From Arcobacter sp. CECT 8985 (GTDB lineage: Bacteria; Campylobacterota; Campylobacteria; Campylobacterales; Arcobacteraceae), in NCBI RefSeq assembly GCF_004116495.1, contig NZ_PDKC01000003.1:86391-150390 (forward strand): a stretch of DNA of 64,000 bases. Direction: 5' to 3'. The translations under genes were made by a program, and so were the position numbers. Shown in pieces: positions 16,678 to 25,789 of the stretch (position 1 is the stretch's first letter; every line of letters starts with the position of its first letter). The notes under the pieces are model-generated. The model was not told the DNA's origin and ran no database searches. It worked only from the letters and a program-made list of their open reading frames with translations.

Positions 16678-19113
16678 ATGCACTGTCCTCATTGTAAAGA
16701 AGAAGGTCTGTCTTTTTTTGATGTTAATGCTTTTAATAACAAAGAAAAAATATTAACTTGCAGAAAATGTAATAAACAATCTTATTTCCCAAATTTAAAA
16801 TTTAATGAAGAAAATCCTATTATGTTTATTATTGTCTCGGGTTTGTTTATATTAAGTTATTTTTTAGCTCCTCCATTAAAAATAATAGTACTTATAATAA
16901 TAGTATTTATTACTTTTAATATGTTGTTTATGAGAAAAATTTATGCTTTTAACACTCAAGAAGAATTAGAACTTCTAAAAAAATCTTTTTTACCCCAAGA
17001 AGATATTATTGATGAAAGATTAAATGATTATCCTGAAGCATTACAATATTATAAAAATAATGATGCTTTTAACCTAGCAATATTTTATGAAGAAATATTG
17101 AAAGATTATGAAAAAGCAATTTCTTGGTATGAAAAAGCTTATATACAAGGAAATGAAAATTCACTAAATATTATAGGACTTATCTATAAAAATAAATTAA
17201 ATGATAATGATAAAGCAAAAGAGTTTTTTATAGAATCACTAAAAATAGGAAATCTTGATTCTATGCAGAATTTAGCACTTCTTTATCATAAAACTTTAAA
17301 TGATAATGTGAGAGCAAGTGCTTATTATATAGCATTAATTGATATAAAATATTCAAAAGATGAAGTTTTAAAAATCTTAAAAGAAGATTTTGAAATTGAT
17401 GATGAAACAATAAAAAAAGGCTATGAACTACAACTAACAATGCCAAGGCTTCCTAGAAGATATAAAGGAAAACTTAATTTTAAAAAAAATATAAGTGAAG
17501 ATAATAATTTAGAAAAAAAAGATAAAAAAATTATTAAAGACAAATCTAATAAATATAAATTAAATAGAAAAAAAATAATACCTTTCTTACTACTTCTAGT
17601 AATAGTAGTATTAAGTTTTATCTTATATATATATCCTTATGGATATGATGAAGAGTTAGAAAATTACCCACATGCAAAATTGTTATATGAAAATAGAGAT
17701 GATGCTAATTCAACTTTTGAATTAGCATTATTTTATCTTAACCATGGCAAAAAAGAAAAAGCTATATATTGGTTCAAAAAATCAGTAGATCAAGAAAATC
17801 CAATGGCTGCAATAAGATTAGCATATACTGAAGTAAATAAAAAAGAGTATTGGTTTAAAGAAGCTTATAAGCTAGGTTTTAATCCATTTAGTTTATATAA
17901 ACTAGATAAAGAAAACTCTTATAAATGGCTTAATATTGCATATGAAAATGGCGATTGTGAAGCTGCAAAAATTAAACTAGAAAAATATAAAAAATTTTAT
18001 ATATCTAGTGTTAAAAATAACTTTGATTCTATTTCTCTAGCTTATACAGAAAAAGAATTTGGAGATAATATTAATTCTTATATAAGATTTTATTATTCTG
18101 GATGTAAAGAACTTGCTACTGATATTGGCAAATTATATTTAATAAACCAAACTAGCTATTTAAGAAGCATTCCCGAAAGAGGTGTAAGCAATATGGCTTA
18201 CTTAAATAACATACAAAAAAGTATTGATAGTTCAATAAAAGAGAATATCAAAGAGGCTAAAAAATGGTTTAGAAAAGGAGTTGAGAACGGAGACCTAGCA
18301 TCAAAAAAAATACTAGGTATTTTAAATAAAGATAAGACACTAAAAAAAACTACAAATATCAATAATGTAAATACTATAAAAAAAGTTGAAAAACCTATTT
18401 CAAATAATAATTCTAATGTAGATTATTATGGGATTACAGATAAAGACGTAACTGATTATTATAATAAAATAAGAGGGAATAATCCTTATTTAGATAAGTC
18501 TTCAGATCTTTATGATTCAACACAAGATCCAAAATCCAGATTTTATAATAATAAATTTGTAAAAAAATATATTTACTTTAAAAGAAAATATAAAAATAAT
18601 CCAAAAGAAAAAGTTGATGAAATTGGTTATTCTGAGCTTATGAATGCAATTGATGATAAAAAATATATTAGAGTAAAAGTCCTTTTGGAAAATGGAGCAA
18701 ATATTAATCATTATTCTCCAGATGGAAGAACACCATTAATTAGAGCTATATTTAGTAAAGATTTAAAAATATTTAATTTACTACTAAAGTACAAACCTGA
18801 ATTAAATTTAGTAACAAGTAATATTATGAAAGAACCTATTTTTGTTGCACTTGGCTTTGGTCAATATAGTATGGTAGAAAAATTAATTGATGCAGGAGCA
18901 GATATTAATGTTACTGATGAGTTTAATAATTCATTATTACATTTATGTGTTAATCGTTATTCCCAGACATCAAAAAGTATCTTTTTAGATATTGCTAGAA
19001 AATTAATAAATAAGAAAATTGATCTTACTATTAAAAATGATAATGGCTATACAGCTTTAGAAGTTGCTAAATTAAGTAAGAATGAATCATTTATCAAAAT
19101 ATTAGATATATAA
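16678..19113 (+). CDS. Composite zinc-ribbon, Sel1 and ankyrin-repeat membrane protein
   Basis: An 811-residue protein with, in order: a zinc ribbon (CPHC near 2-5, CRKC near 30-33), two membrane segments (about 45-85), and a header and Sel1 repeats (about 110-200). The shared module (TIKKGYELQL) ends near 262. A third membrane helix (about 300-318), a second header (DEELENYPHAK) with further Sel1 units (about 325-545), a low-complexity linker and ankyrin repeats (about 640-810, ENGANINHYSPDGRTPL) complete it. The first 265 residues are a complete paralogue of the preceding protein. The gene is therefore probably a fusion of two former genes. Its function is unknown; the context suggests immunity. 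Confidence 0.7.
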   Translation: MHCPHCKEEGLSFFDVNAFNNKEKILTCRKCNKQSYFPNLKFNEENPIMFIIVSGLFILSYFLAPPLKIIVLIIIVFITFNMLFMRKIYAFNTQEELELLKKSFLPQEDIIDERLNDYPEALQYYKNNDAFNLAIFYEEILKDYEKAISWYEKAYIQGNENSLNIIGLIYKNKLNDNDKAKEFFIESLKIGNLDSMQNLALLYHKTLNDNVRASAYYIALIDIKYSKDEVLKILKEDFEIDDETIKKGYELQLTMPRLPRRYKGKLNFKKNISEDNNLEKKDKKIIKDKSNKYKLNRKKIIPFLLLLVIVVLSFILYIYPYGYDEELENYPHAKLLYENRDDANSTFELALFYLNHGKKEKAIYWFKKSVDQENPMAAIRLAYTEVNKKEYWFKEAYKLGFNPFSLYKLDKENSYKWLNIAYENGDCEAAKIKLEKYKKFYISSVKNNFDSISLAYTEKEFGDNINSYIRFYYSGCKELATDIGKLYLINQTSYLRSIPERGVSNMAYLNNIQKSIDSSIKENIKEAKKWFRKGVENGDLASKKILGILNKDKTLKKTTNINNVNTIKKVEKPISNNNSNVDYYGITDKDVTDYYNKIRGNNPYLDKSSDLYDSTQDPKSRFYNNKFVKKYIYFKRKYKNNPKEKVDEIGYSELMNAIDDKKYIRVKVLLENGANINHYSPDGRTPLIRAIFSKDLKIFNLLLKYKPELNLVTSNIMKEPIFVALGFGQYSMVEKLIDAGADINVTDEFNNSLLHLCVNRYSQTSKSIFLDIARKLINKKIDLTIKNDNGYTALEVAKLSKNESFIKILDI
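17403..17472 (+). repeat. Diverged internal copy of the 76-bp repeat
   Basis: Matches 15421-15490 with few substitutions, but here the reading frame continues without a stop into the second half of the 811-residue protein. This marks the fusion point between the two halves. Confidence 0.75.
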
Positions 19114-19137
19114 TAAATCAAAAGGAGTATAGACATT

Positions 19138-19713
19138 ATGAGTTTATTTTTTTATACTATTATATTTATAATAGGGCTGATACTATATAGAAGTTACACT
19201 AATATAATATCAAATAAGAATTTTTTAGATGCAGCATATGCAAATGTTGATGTGCAATTAAAAAAGAGGTATGACTTAATTCCAAATATTTTAACAATTG
19301 CAAAAAAATATATGGAATATGAGAAAAATGTATTACTTGATATTACAAATATACGTACAAAGCTTGAGAAAAACTATAAAGAAAGTGACGATAACAAAAA
19401 TATAAAAGAGAGATTTAAATTAGAAGATCAATTAGATTTAAAGATGAAAGAATTAAATATTTCTTTGGAGAATTATCCTGACTTATATTCTCATAAATTG
19501 TTAATAGAAGCTCAACAATCTTATAGTGAAGTAGAAAGAAATATATCTGCGGCAAGAAGAAACTATAATCAGTCTATTGCATATTTAAAAAATAGTATTG
19601 AAATATATCCTGGAAAATTCATAAATGATGCTTTTTTAAAAGTAAAATCAAAACCAATGTTTGAGATAAAAGATGAAGAAAAGAAAGAGATAAAAGCAGA
19701 AGACTATTTATGA
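19138..19713 (+). CDS. LemA family protein
   Basis: A 191-residue protein with an N-terminal membrane helix (about 3-20). The LemA core follows: AYANVDVQLKKRYDLIPN near 35-52, then a helical region ending NYNQSIAYLKNSIEIYPG. LemA proteins are membrane-anchored helical proteins of uncertain role, often encoded next to DUF3137 or TPM-domain proteins. AAAAGGAG precedes the ATG. It overlaps the next gene by four bases (ATGA), so the two are coupled. Whether it belongs functionally to the effector island is open. Confidence 0.85.
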   Translation: MSLFFYTIIFIIGLILYRSYTNIISNKNFLDAAYANVDVQLKKRYDLIPNILTIAKKYMEYEKNVLLDITNIRTKLEKNYKESDDNKNIKERFKLEDQLDLKMKELNISLENYPDLYSHKLLIEAQQSYSEVERNISAARRNYNQSIAYLKNSIEIYPGKFINDAFLKVKSKPMFEIKDEEKKEIKAEDYL

Positions 19714-21824
19714 TAAAATTTGATGATGAAGTGGTGATATTAGAAAAGTTAAGAAAAAAGCTAAAAATAAATCAAATAATTGATAAGTTTGTAGGATTTT
19801 TATTTTCAATATCATTTTTCATGATAATTATTAGTTACTTAGCAAATAATGTAGGAATTGGACTTCTAGGCGTATTACTTTTAGGTATATCTTTTATAAT
19901 ATTATTTAATAGTAAAACATATAAGCTTTATAGTGAATATCGTAAGCTATTAGTAAAACCCTTTTTAGTAAAAAAATTTAATGGCTTTTTTAGAGATAAT
20001 AAAGATGAAGAATATAAAGAATTATTTTCTCAATTAGTTGATTTTGATTTTGATAAAGAAAAAGAATTTTCATATTATTCAAATAATATCTTTGATCTTA
20101 AATATAAAGGTTTTAGTTCTTTATTAGCTTATTCACATTTAACAATAGGTAAAGATAAATATAAAAGTACATTATTTGATGGAACTCTTTTTATTATGAG
20201 ATTGCCTTTTTCTATAGATGATCTTATTATTATAAGAAAAGCAAAATATTTTGAGAATTCAATTAATTTTAGTAATAAAGATTTTATGAATAATTTTTAT
20301 GTAAATGGAAGTGATGCAACTACTATAAACTTTATCCTAAGCCCAATAGTTATGGATAATTTAGTTAAATTAATAAATAAAAATATGAATAAAGAATTTG
20401 AAATTAATATATTTTCTAATAAATTAATTATACATTTTAAAAACTATAATATTTTTTCTATAAAAAAGGATTTATTTGAAACAGAAATTAATTCTCAAAA
20501 TATTAATGAAAACTTAAAAGATATAGAAGAAAGAATATTTTTTATTTTTAAGTTAATTGATTGTTTTGAATTTACGTTATCATCTATAAAAAAGAGTTCT
20601 TATAATGAAACTTTAAAAATTGAAAAAAACAATATTTCTAATTTATTATTAAAAGAAAAAGATAAACAAATAGATGTTGATTTGAATGAAACAAAAAATA
20701 AAGAAAATACATCTTTAAATAAAATAAGTAAACTATCACAAGAAGATAAATTAAGCTTTAATATAAGTACAAATGTACCATCAAGAGATTCATATTTTAA
20801 TTTATTCTTTGCTAATACAAATAGTCCATATGTTGGTGGTAGATTTATTTTTATTTCAATATGTCTTTATATTTTCATACTTGTAAATTCTACTTTAATA
20901 AAAGAAAAGAGTTTTATTGATTCCCTTAATGAAAGACTTACCTTGCTTTTTTATACACAACCAAAAGTGATTACTAAATTTGAAGATTTAGAAAAAAGAT
21001 CAAATTTTGAAGTTAATAAATTGTCTTTTAATGCATTATGTACAAAGTTTAATATACTAAAAAGATTCGCTAAATGTAAAGAGATAAGTTTATTAAAAGA
21101 TAAAAAGAAATATGACTTATTAAAAGAACAAATATACAAATATAAAAATCTTTTTGATGAATATTACAAGTTTGTAAAGTCTTCATGGTATTTATTATAT
21201 GAAGGGCAAGAAGTCCCAGGTCGTTTTTATAATAAAAATACAATTTGGAATCTTAAGATAACTCACGTCACTAATAAACTAACTAATGATTTAGAAAAAT
21301 CACTTGAAGAGTTTGATGATATAGAATTTGATAGAATAAATTATATTTTTTATAATTTATATTTTGGAGATATGTTTGATGCTTCAGGTTCAATAAAAAG
21401 ATGGACAAAAAGTAAAAATAATATTAAAATGCTTATTCATAGATATGATGAGATATCAAGATCAAAAAAAGATCACTTCAATGATAGATTAAAAGAAGAA
21501 CTACAACATATTTTTAAAAAGGTACAAAATGATCTTATAAAAAAATATAAAATAAATTATATTTTAGTTCCATATAACAATATTAGACTTGACTTATTTA
21601 AAGAAAATCTACCTATAGAAAAATCTAAAAATTTAAAAGATATGTTTTTATTAATAGAAAATATTAGACATCAAGAAAATAAAAATTATGTGTTTATTAA
21701 TTCAATTGATTTAAGATATTCATTCGGAAATTTATTCTCTATATTTTTATTATTTCTTATTTATAGTAGTTCTATTGGAATAGTTTTAAAAATGTATTTT
21801 AGTGCCAAAAAAGATATTTTATGA
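19710..21824 (+). CDS. Long DUF3137-like membrane protein
   Basis: A 704-residue protein. Two membrane segments (about 28-70) precede a region like DUF3137: LVKPFLVKKFNGFF, YSHLTIGKD, DGTLFIMRLPF and the SPIVMDNLVKLI stretch. Usual DUF3137 proteins are about half this length. Here a third membrane helix (near 375-395) is followed by a lysine-rich soluble part with a PGRFYNKNTIWN stretch, and a last helix at 675-695. The C-terminal half resembles nothing I recognise. It is coupled by ATGA overlaps to LemA before it and the TPR protein after it. The DUF3137 call is tentative. Confidence 0.6.
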   Translation: MIKFDDEVVILEKLRKKLKINQIIDKFVGFLFSISFFMIIISYLANNVGIGLLGVLLLGISFIILFNSKTYKLYSEYRKLLVKPFLVKKFNGFFRDNKDEEYKELFSQLVDFDFDKEKEFSYYSNNIFDLKYKGFSSLLAYSHLTIGKDKYKSTLFDGTLFIMRLPFSIDDLIIIRKAKYFENSINFSNKDFMNNFYVNGSDATTINFILSPIVMDNLVKLINKNMNKEFEINIFSNKLIIHFKNYNIFSIKKDLFETEINSQNINENLKDIEERIFFIFKLIDCFEFTLSSIKKSSYNETLKIEKNNISNLLLKEKDKQIDVDLNETKNKENTSLNKISKLSQEDKLSFNISTNVPSRDSYFNLFFANTNSPYVGGRFIFISICLYIFILVNSTLIKEKSFIDSLNERLTLLFYTQPKVITKFEDLEKRSNFEVNKLSFNALCTKFNILKRFAKCKEISLLKDKKKYDLLKEQIYKYKNLFDEYYKFVKSSWYLLYEGQEVPGRFYNKNTIWNLKITHVTNKLTNDLEKSLEEFDDIEFDRINYIFYNLYFGDMFDASGSIKRWTKSKNNIKMLIHRYDEISRSKKDHFNDRLKEELQHIFKKVQNDLIKKYKINYILVPYNNIRLDLFKENLPIEKSKNLKDMFLLIENIRHQENKNYVFINSIDLRYSFGNLFSIFLLFLIYSSSIGIVLKMYFSAKKDIL

Positions 21825-23203
21825 TTCAAGTAATTAGATTATTAACAATTATCTCTATTTTATTTATAAATAGTTTAAAAGCTAACGATGAAATAAAAAA
21901 TATAAAACCTAATTCTTTAGATGAAATAAAAAAATTGAATTTAAATTTAGGATTCTTTTGGAAGAAGTCTAATACAAACAATAAAGCTGCCATGTTAATA
22001 GGTTATGCTTATTTAAAAGATGTCAAAGATTATGAAAATGCATTACAATGGTTTGAATATTCTGATAAAATAAAAAGTTCAGGAGAAAATTCATATTTAA
22101 TTTGTAAAACATTAGTTTTATTAAAAAAGAAATATGAGGCTATAGATTGGTGTAAAAAAGCAATTAGCTTAAATTATAATCAATCATTATTTGAATTAGC
22201 ACATATTTATACACTTTTTAAAAATTATAATGAAGCAGAACTTCTTTATAAAAAAGCAATAAAAAAAGATATAGAAAATTCTTACTTTCAAATAGCAAAG
22301 TTTTATTCTAAAATACTTACTAATGATGTATTGGCATCAGCTTATATGATTTCTATTATTGATAAAAAACTTAATAAAAAAGATGTTTTGAATATATTAC
22401 AATTGAATTGGCATATATCTAATAAAGATATATTAAAAGGTTATAAAGTTCAATTAAATTCCTTAGATTTTAAATATAAATATAAAAAGAAGCTTGAGTT
22501 AATTGCACAGAAACCGACTTCTTTAAAAGAAGTAGTAAGTCTCAATTATAAATTAAAAAGTTTGTGGGAAAATGCACAAAAAGACCCAAAGGCAGCAATT
22601 ACAATAGCATATGCTTATAAAAAGTATAAGAAGGATTATAAAAAAGCAATTTATTGGTATAAATATTCAGATGCTATTAAACCTCTTCCCAAAACATCTA
22701 CTTATATTTGCTATTGTTATCAAAAACTAAAAGAATATGATAGAGCTCTTAGATGGTGTAAAAAAGCTAAAAAGCAAGGAAGTAAAGAAGCACTGTTTCA
22801 ACTTGGTACTACTTACTTTTATTTGGGAGAATATGAGAATTCATTAAAATATTTTTTAAAATCTTCAAAAATAGGAAAAACAAGTGAATTAAATCTTGGA
22901 TTTGTTTATTCAAAATTAAAAAACTATAAAGAATCAGAAAAGTGGTATAAAAAAGCTATCAAAAATAATAAAAGAGAAGCATACAAGCATATTTCATATT
23001 TTTACCATGATGATTTAAAAAATGATATAAAAGCAACAGCATATTTTATTGCCACAATAAATACAATTTATGATAAAAAATCAGTATTAAACTTACTTCA
23101 AAATAACTGGAAAATATCAAATGAAACAATAAAAAAAGGCTATAAACTTCAATTAAATTCTGATGAATTTCCTATTAAATTTAAAGGTAATCTAGGATTA
23201 TAA
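21821..23203 (+). CDS. Exported tandem-duplicated TPR/Sel1 protein
   Basis: A 460-residue protein with a signal peptide (about 1-22, no lipobox Cys). It consists of two similar halves, about 27-235 and 240-460. Each has a header with a conserved Trp (LGFFWKK, LKSLWEN), Sel1/TPR units with repeated WCKKA motifs, and the island's module (ASAY or ATAY, then KGYKVQL or KGYKLQL). It is therefore an internally duplicated relative of the immunity-like proteins upstream. It overlaps the DUF3137-like gene by four bases. The product is predicted to be periplasmic; its function is unknown. Confidence 0.7.
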   Translation: MIQVIRLLTIISILFINSLKANDEIKNIKPNSLDEIKKLNLNLGFFWKKSNTNNKAAMLIGYAYLKDVKDYENALQWFEYSDKIKSSGENSYLICKTLVLLKKKYEAIDWCKKAISLNYNQSLFELAHIYTLFKNYNEAELLYKKAIKKDIENSYFQIAKFYSKILTNDVLASAYMISIIDKKLNKKDVLNILQLNWHISNKDILKGYKVQLNSLDFKYKYKKKLELIAQKPTSLKEVVSLNYKLKSLWENAQKDPKAAITIAYAYKKYKKDYKKAIYWYKYSDAIKPLPKTSTYICYCYQKLKEYDRALRWCKKAKKQGSKEALFQLGTTYFYLGEYENSLKYFLKSSKIGKTSELNLGFVYSKLKNYKESEKWYKKAIKNNKREAYKHISYFYHDDLKNDIKATAYFIATINTIYDKKSVLNLLQNNWKISNETIKKGYKLQLNSDEFPIKFKGNLGL

Positions 23204-23254
23204 ACAAAAAGTAGTATCTTTTGAATTCTTGTGATTTTTAACTATTTAACACTA

Positions 23255-23289
23255 GAAAAAAATAAGAAGTAAGAATTCTCTTACTTCTT
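23255..23289 (-). terminator. Terminator of the tolC-like gene, shared between convergent genes
   Basis: An 11-bp inverted repeat AAGAAGTAAGA (23264-23274, with 23279-23289) that includes the last codons of the minus-strand gene. Read leftward it is followed by TTATTTTTTT, a strong U-tract. On the plus strand the tail is weak. Confidence 0.7.
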
Positions 23290-24462
23290 TAGCTTCGCAT
23301 ATAACTCTAATAGTTCTAACTGTTTATCAATATTAAATATTTTTAACTCTACTTTTTTAACTTTTGATGAATTAAGAAGTGTGTCTACATCACTTTTTGT
23401 TTTTAGACCTGCATTTTTCTCTTCAGTAATTGTTCTTAACAAAGAGTCATAAAGTTTATAATCATCTTTTGTGATTTTTATTTTCTCTTCAATTGTATCA
23501 ATTTTTTGCATTTTTGTTTTGAAAAAGTTCTCTTCTTCAAGTTTTTTTGTTTTTAGTGAGAGTTTAGATTTTAAATAATCAATTTGAGAAGATTCAATAT
23601 CATTAAAAGTACTAACATCTATTGGCATGGATATTGAAATACCAACATTTTGTACCTCTTTTTCTACAATATTAGAAGATGAGTTTCCGTGATTTCTTGT
23701 AAAATCATATGTTGCACTAACAGTTGGAAGATATTGAGAAATTGTCATGCCTTTTAATTGCTTTTTTGTATTTATATCTGCTTTTGATTTTTCTATTTCT
23801 AAGTTTTTATCTAAAAACTGTTTTTGTGAAACAATATTAAATTTAGGAAGTTTAAATATTTTATAATCATTACTAGCAAGATTATTAAAACTATTAATTA
23901 ACTCTTTTTTTTGGTACTTTAAATCTACAAGGTTCTTTTTGGCTGTATTTGCATCTAAAATTGCATTATCCAAATATGAAGTATCTAAAAAACCATTTAG
24001 AACTTGCTCTTTTTTTCTGATTATATCAATTTGTGCATTTTTTAAAACAAGTTTACTTTTTTGGATTTCTAAATCTGTTTTATGAATATTAAAAAGAAGA
24101 TTATATGCTTTTCTAATCATCTCTTTTCTTTGTAAATCAATATCTAAATTTGAGTACTCTTTATTAGCTTTTGCATATAAAATTGCTTTATAAATACCAC
24201 CACTTTTAAATATTGGTTGATTTACACTAATAACAGTTTTTTCTGTATCTGTTATTTCTCCATCAATTTTACTATAAGTTATTGTTATTGGGTTAATCCA
24301 GTTTTTTTCAAGTTTTGCACTATCTTCTATTACTTGTTGCTCGCTTAGTTTGAACTGTTTTAGTCTATCTTTTGAAAGGATATCTTCATCCTTTGCATTT
24401 AATAATGCAAAAGGACAAAGAGAAATGAGAAGTAAAATATTAAGAGATTTTACCAAGTGCAT
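23281..24462 (-). CDS. TolC-family outer-membrane efflux protein
   Basis: A 393-residue precursor with a signal peptide (about 1-23, ending LLNAKDED) and long amphipathic helices arranged as in TolC proteins. These trimers form the outer-membrane duct of RND, MFS or type I export machines. Landmarks are TVISVNQPIFKSGGIYKA and the second-half repeat VGISISMPIDVSTFNDI. At 393 residues it is slightly short for the family. No pump or adaptor gene is adjacent. It starts 23 bases inside argD with AAAGG in place. Confidence 0.8.
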   Translation of the reverse strand: MHLVKSLNILLLISLCPFALLNAKDEDILSKDRLKQFKLSEQQVIEDSAKLEKNWINPITITYSKIDGEITDTEKTVISVNQPIFKSGGIYKAILYAKANKEYSNLDIDLQRKEMIRKAYNLLFNIHKTDLEIQKSKLVLKNAQIDIIRKKEQVLNGFLDTSYLDNAILDANTAKKNLVDLKYQKKELINSFNNLASNDYKIFKLPKFNIVSQKQFLDKNLEIEKSKADINTKKQLKGMTISQYLPTVSATYDFTRNHGNSSSNIVEKEVQNVGISISMPIDVSTFNDIESSQIDYLKSKLSLKTKKLEEENFFKTKMQKIDTIEEKIKITKDDYKLYDSLLRTITEEKNAGLKTKSDVDTLLNSSKVKKVELKIFNIDKQLELLELYAKLKK

Positions 24463-25633
24463 TATCTAACCTTTTGAAGCCTTCATCCATCTCATCTTTT
24501 GAAATAGTAAGAACAGGTAGGAATCTTAAGGTATTTTTTCCTGCTTTTAAAACTAAAATTCCATTTTCAAAAGCATTTGAAATTATAGAAGATAGAGTTT
24601 GTTCATCTTTTACTCTTAATCCTCTCATAAGTCCAAGTCCTAAACTATCAATGAATAAATTTTGATATTTTTCATAAATTTCTTTTAGTTTTCTTTCAAA
24701 ATAAATTATAGTTTCATCTAATTTTCCACTATTTTTATAATTTTCTAAAATATCAACAACTTCAATTCCAGCTGCTGTACTTAGATAATTTCCTCCAAAA
24801 GTTGATCCATGATCACCTGGTGAGAAGATATCTTTGTGTGTAGTTAAAACTGCACCAATTGGAACACCTCCACCTAAACCTTTTGCAAGTGTTATAATAT
24901 CTGGTTGTATTTCATATAAGTTTGAAGCTAAAAATTCACCTGTTCTAAAAACACCTGATTGCACTTCATCTACAATCAATAATATTTGGTGTTCTTTTAA
25001 AAATTTTGCTAACTCTTGAATAGCTTTTTTATCAAATGGCTGAACTCCACCTTCACCTTGAACTAATTCAATCATCACAGCAACAGTTTCATCATCTATT
25101 GAGTTATAAATATCATCAATAGTATGATCATATGAGAAACCTTCTGGATATGGTGCAAAGCTTGGAGAATGAAATTTATCTTGTCCAGTAGCTTTTACTG
25201 TTGTGATTGTTCTACCGTGAAATGAATGTTCTAATGTTATTACTTTAAATCTTTTTTTACTAAAGTTTTTTTCACCATATTTTCTTGCAATTTTAATAGC
25301 ACCTTCATTAGCTTCAGCACCACTATTTGCAAAAAAAGTAGCTACATCATATCCACTTAATTGTGCAATTCTTTGTGCAAGTTTTGCTTGTGGTTCAATT
25401 GCATATATATTTGAAATATGTGTGATATTACTAATTTGGTTATAAATTGCATCGGCAACTTGTTTGTTACCATGACCTACAGATACTACACCAATACCTG
25501 AAGTAAAATCTATATAATCTTTTCCTTCTTCATCAAAAAGTGTAGCATTAATCCCTTTTTTAAAATTTACATAGTTTCTTGCATAAGTATGAAGTACATA
25601 CTGTTTATCAAGATTTTCTAACTGCGTTGACAT
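24440..25633 (-). CDS. argD: Acetylornithine aminotransferase
   Basis: A 397-residue class III PLP aminotransferase. It converts N-acetylglutamate semialdehyde to N-acetylornithine in arginine synthesis and often also acts in lysine synthesis. Motifs include FFANSGAEANEGAIKIARKYG, VDEVQSGVFRTG and the PLP lysine in TLAKGLGGGVPIGA. The length fits ArgD. The start is ATG after an AGGATAAGAGATG-like region. It is divergent from pyrB across a 156-base gap, and its end overlaps the tolC-like gene. Confidence 0.92.
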   Translation of the reverse strand: MSTQLENLDKQYVLHTYARNYVNFKKGINATLFDEEGKDYIDFTSGIGVVSVGHGNKQVADAIYNQISNITHISNIYAIEPQAKLAQRIAQLSGYDVATFFANSGAEANEGAIKIARKYGEKNFSKKRFKVITLEHSFHGRTITTVKATGQDKFHSPSFAPYPEGFSYDHTIDDIYNSIDDETVAVMIELVQGEGGVQPFDKKAIQELAKFLKEHQILLIVDEVQSGVFRTGEFLASNLYEIQPDIITLAKGLGGGVPIGAVLTTHKDIFSPGDHGSTFGGNYLSTAAGIEVVDILENYKNSGKLDETIIYFERKLKEIYEKYQNLFIDSLGLGLMRGLRVKDEQTLSSIISNAFENGILVLKAGKNTLRFLPVLTISKDEMDEGFKRLDNALGKIS

Positions 25634-25758
25634 CTCTTATCCTAGTATAATTTTTTATATTTTAAAGATTATATCTAATTTATTTAAACAAAATGTTAAT
25701 TCATAAATTTTAGTTAAAAATCACTATATAATGTAGAGTTTTTTAATGGCATTTCGGG

Positions 25759-25764
25759 TATAAT
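25759..25764 (+). promoter_or_regulatory. -10 box of pyrB
   Basis: TATAAT preceded by GGG, 25 bases before the pyrB ATG. A second TATAAT lies at 25736-25741, so a tandem promoter is possible. AAAGGAAG is the ribosome binding site. Confidence 0.5.
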
Positions 25765-25789
25765 TTCAAACTAAAATTAAAGGAAGAAA

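Noticed and set aside
10864..23203. A complete type VI secretion locus
   Set aside because: No sheath, tube, VgrG, baseplate or ClpV gene is present; only cargo and immunity-like genes are seen.
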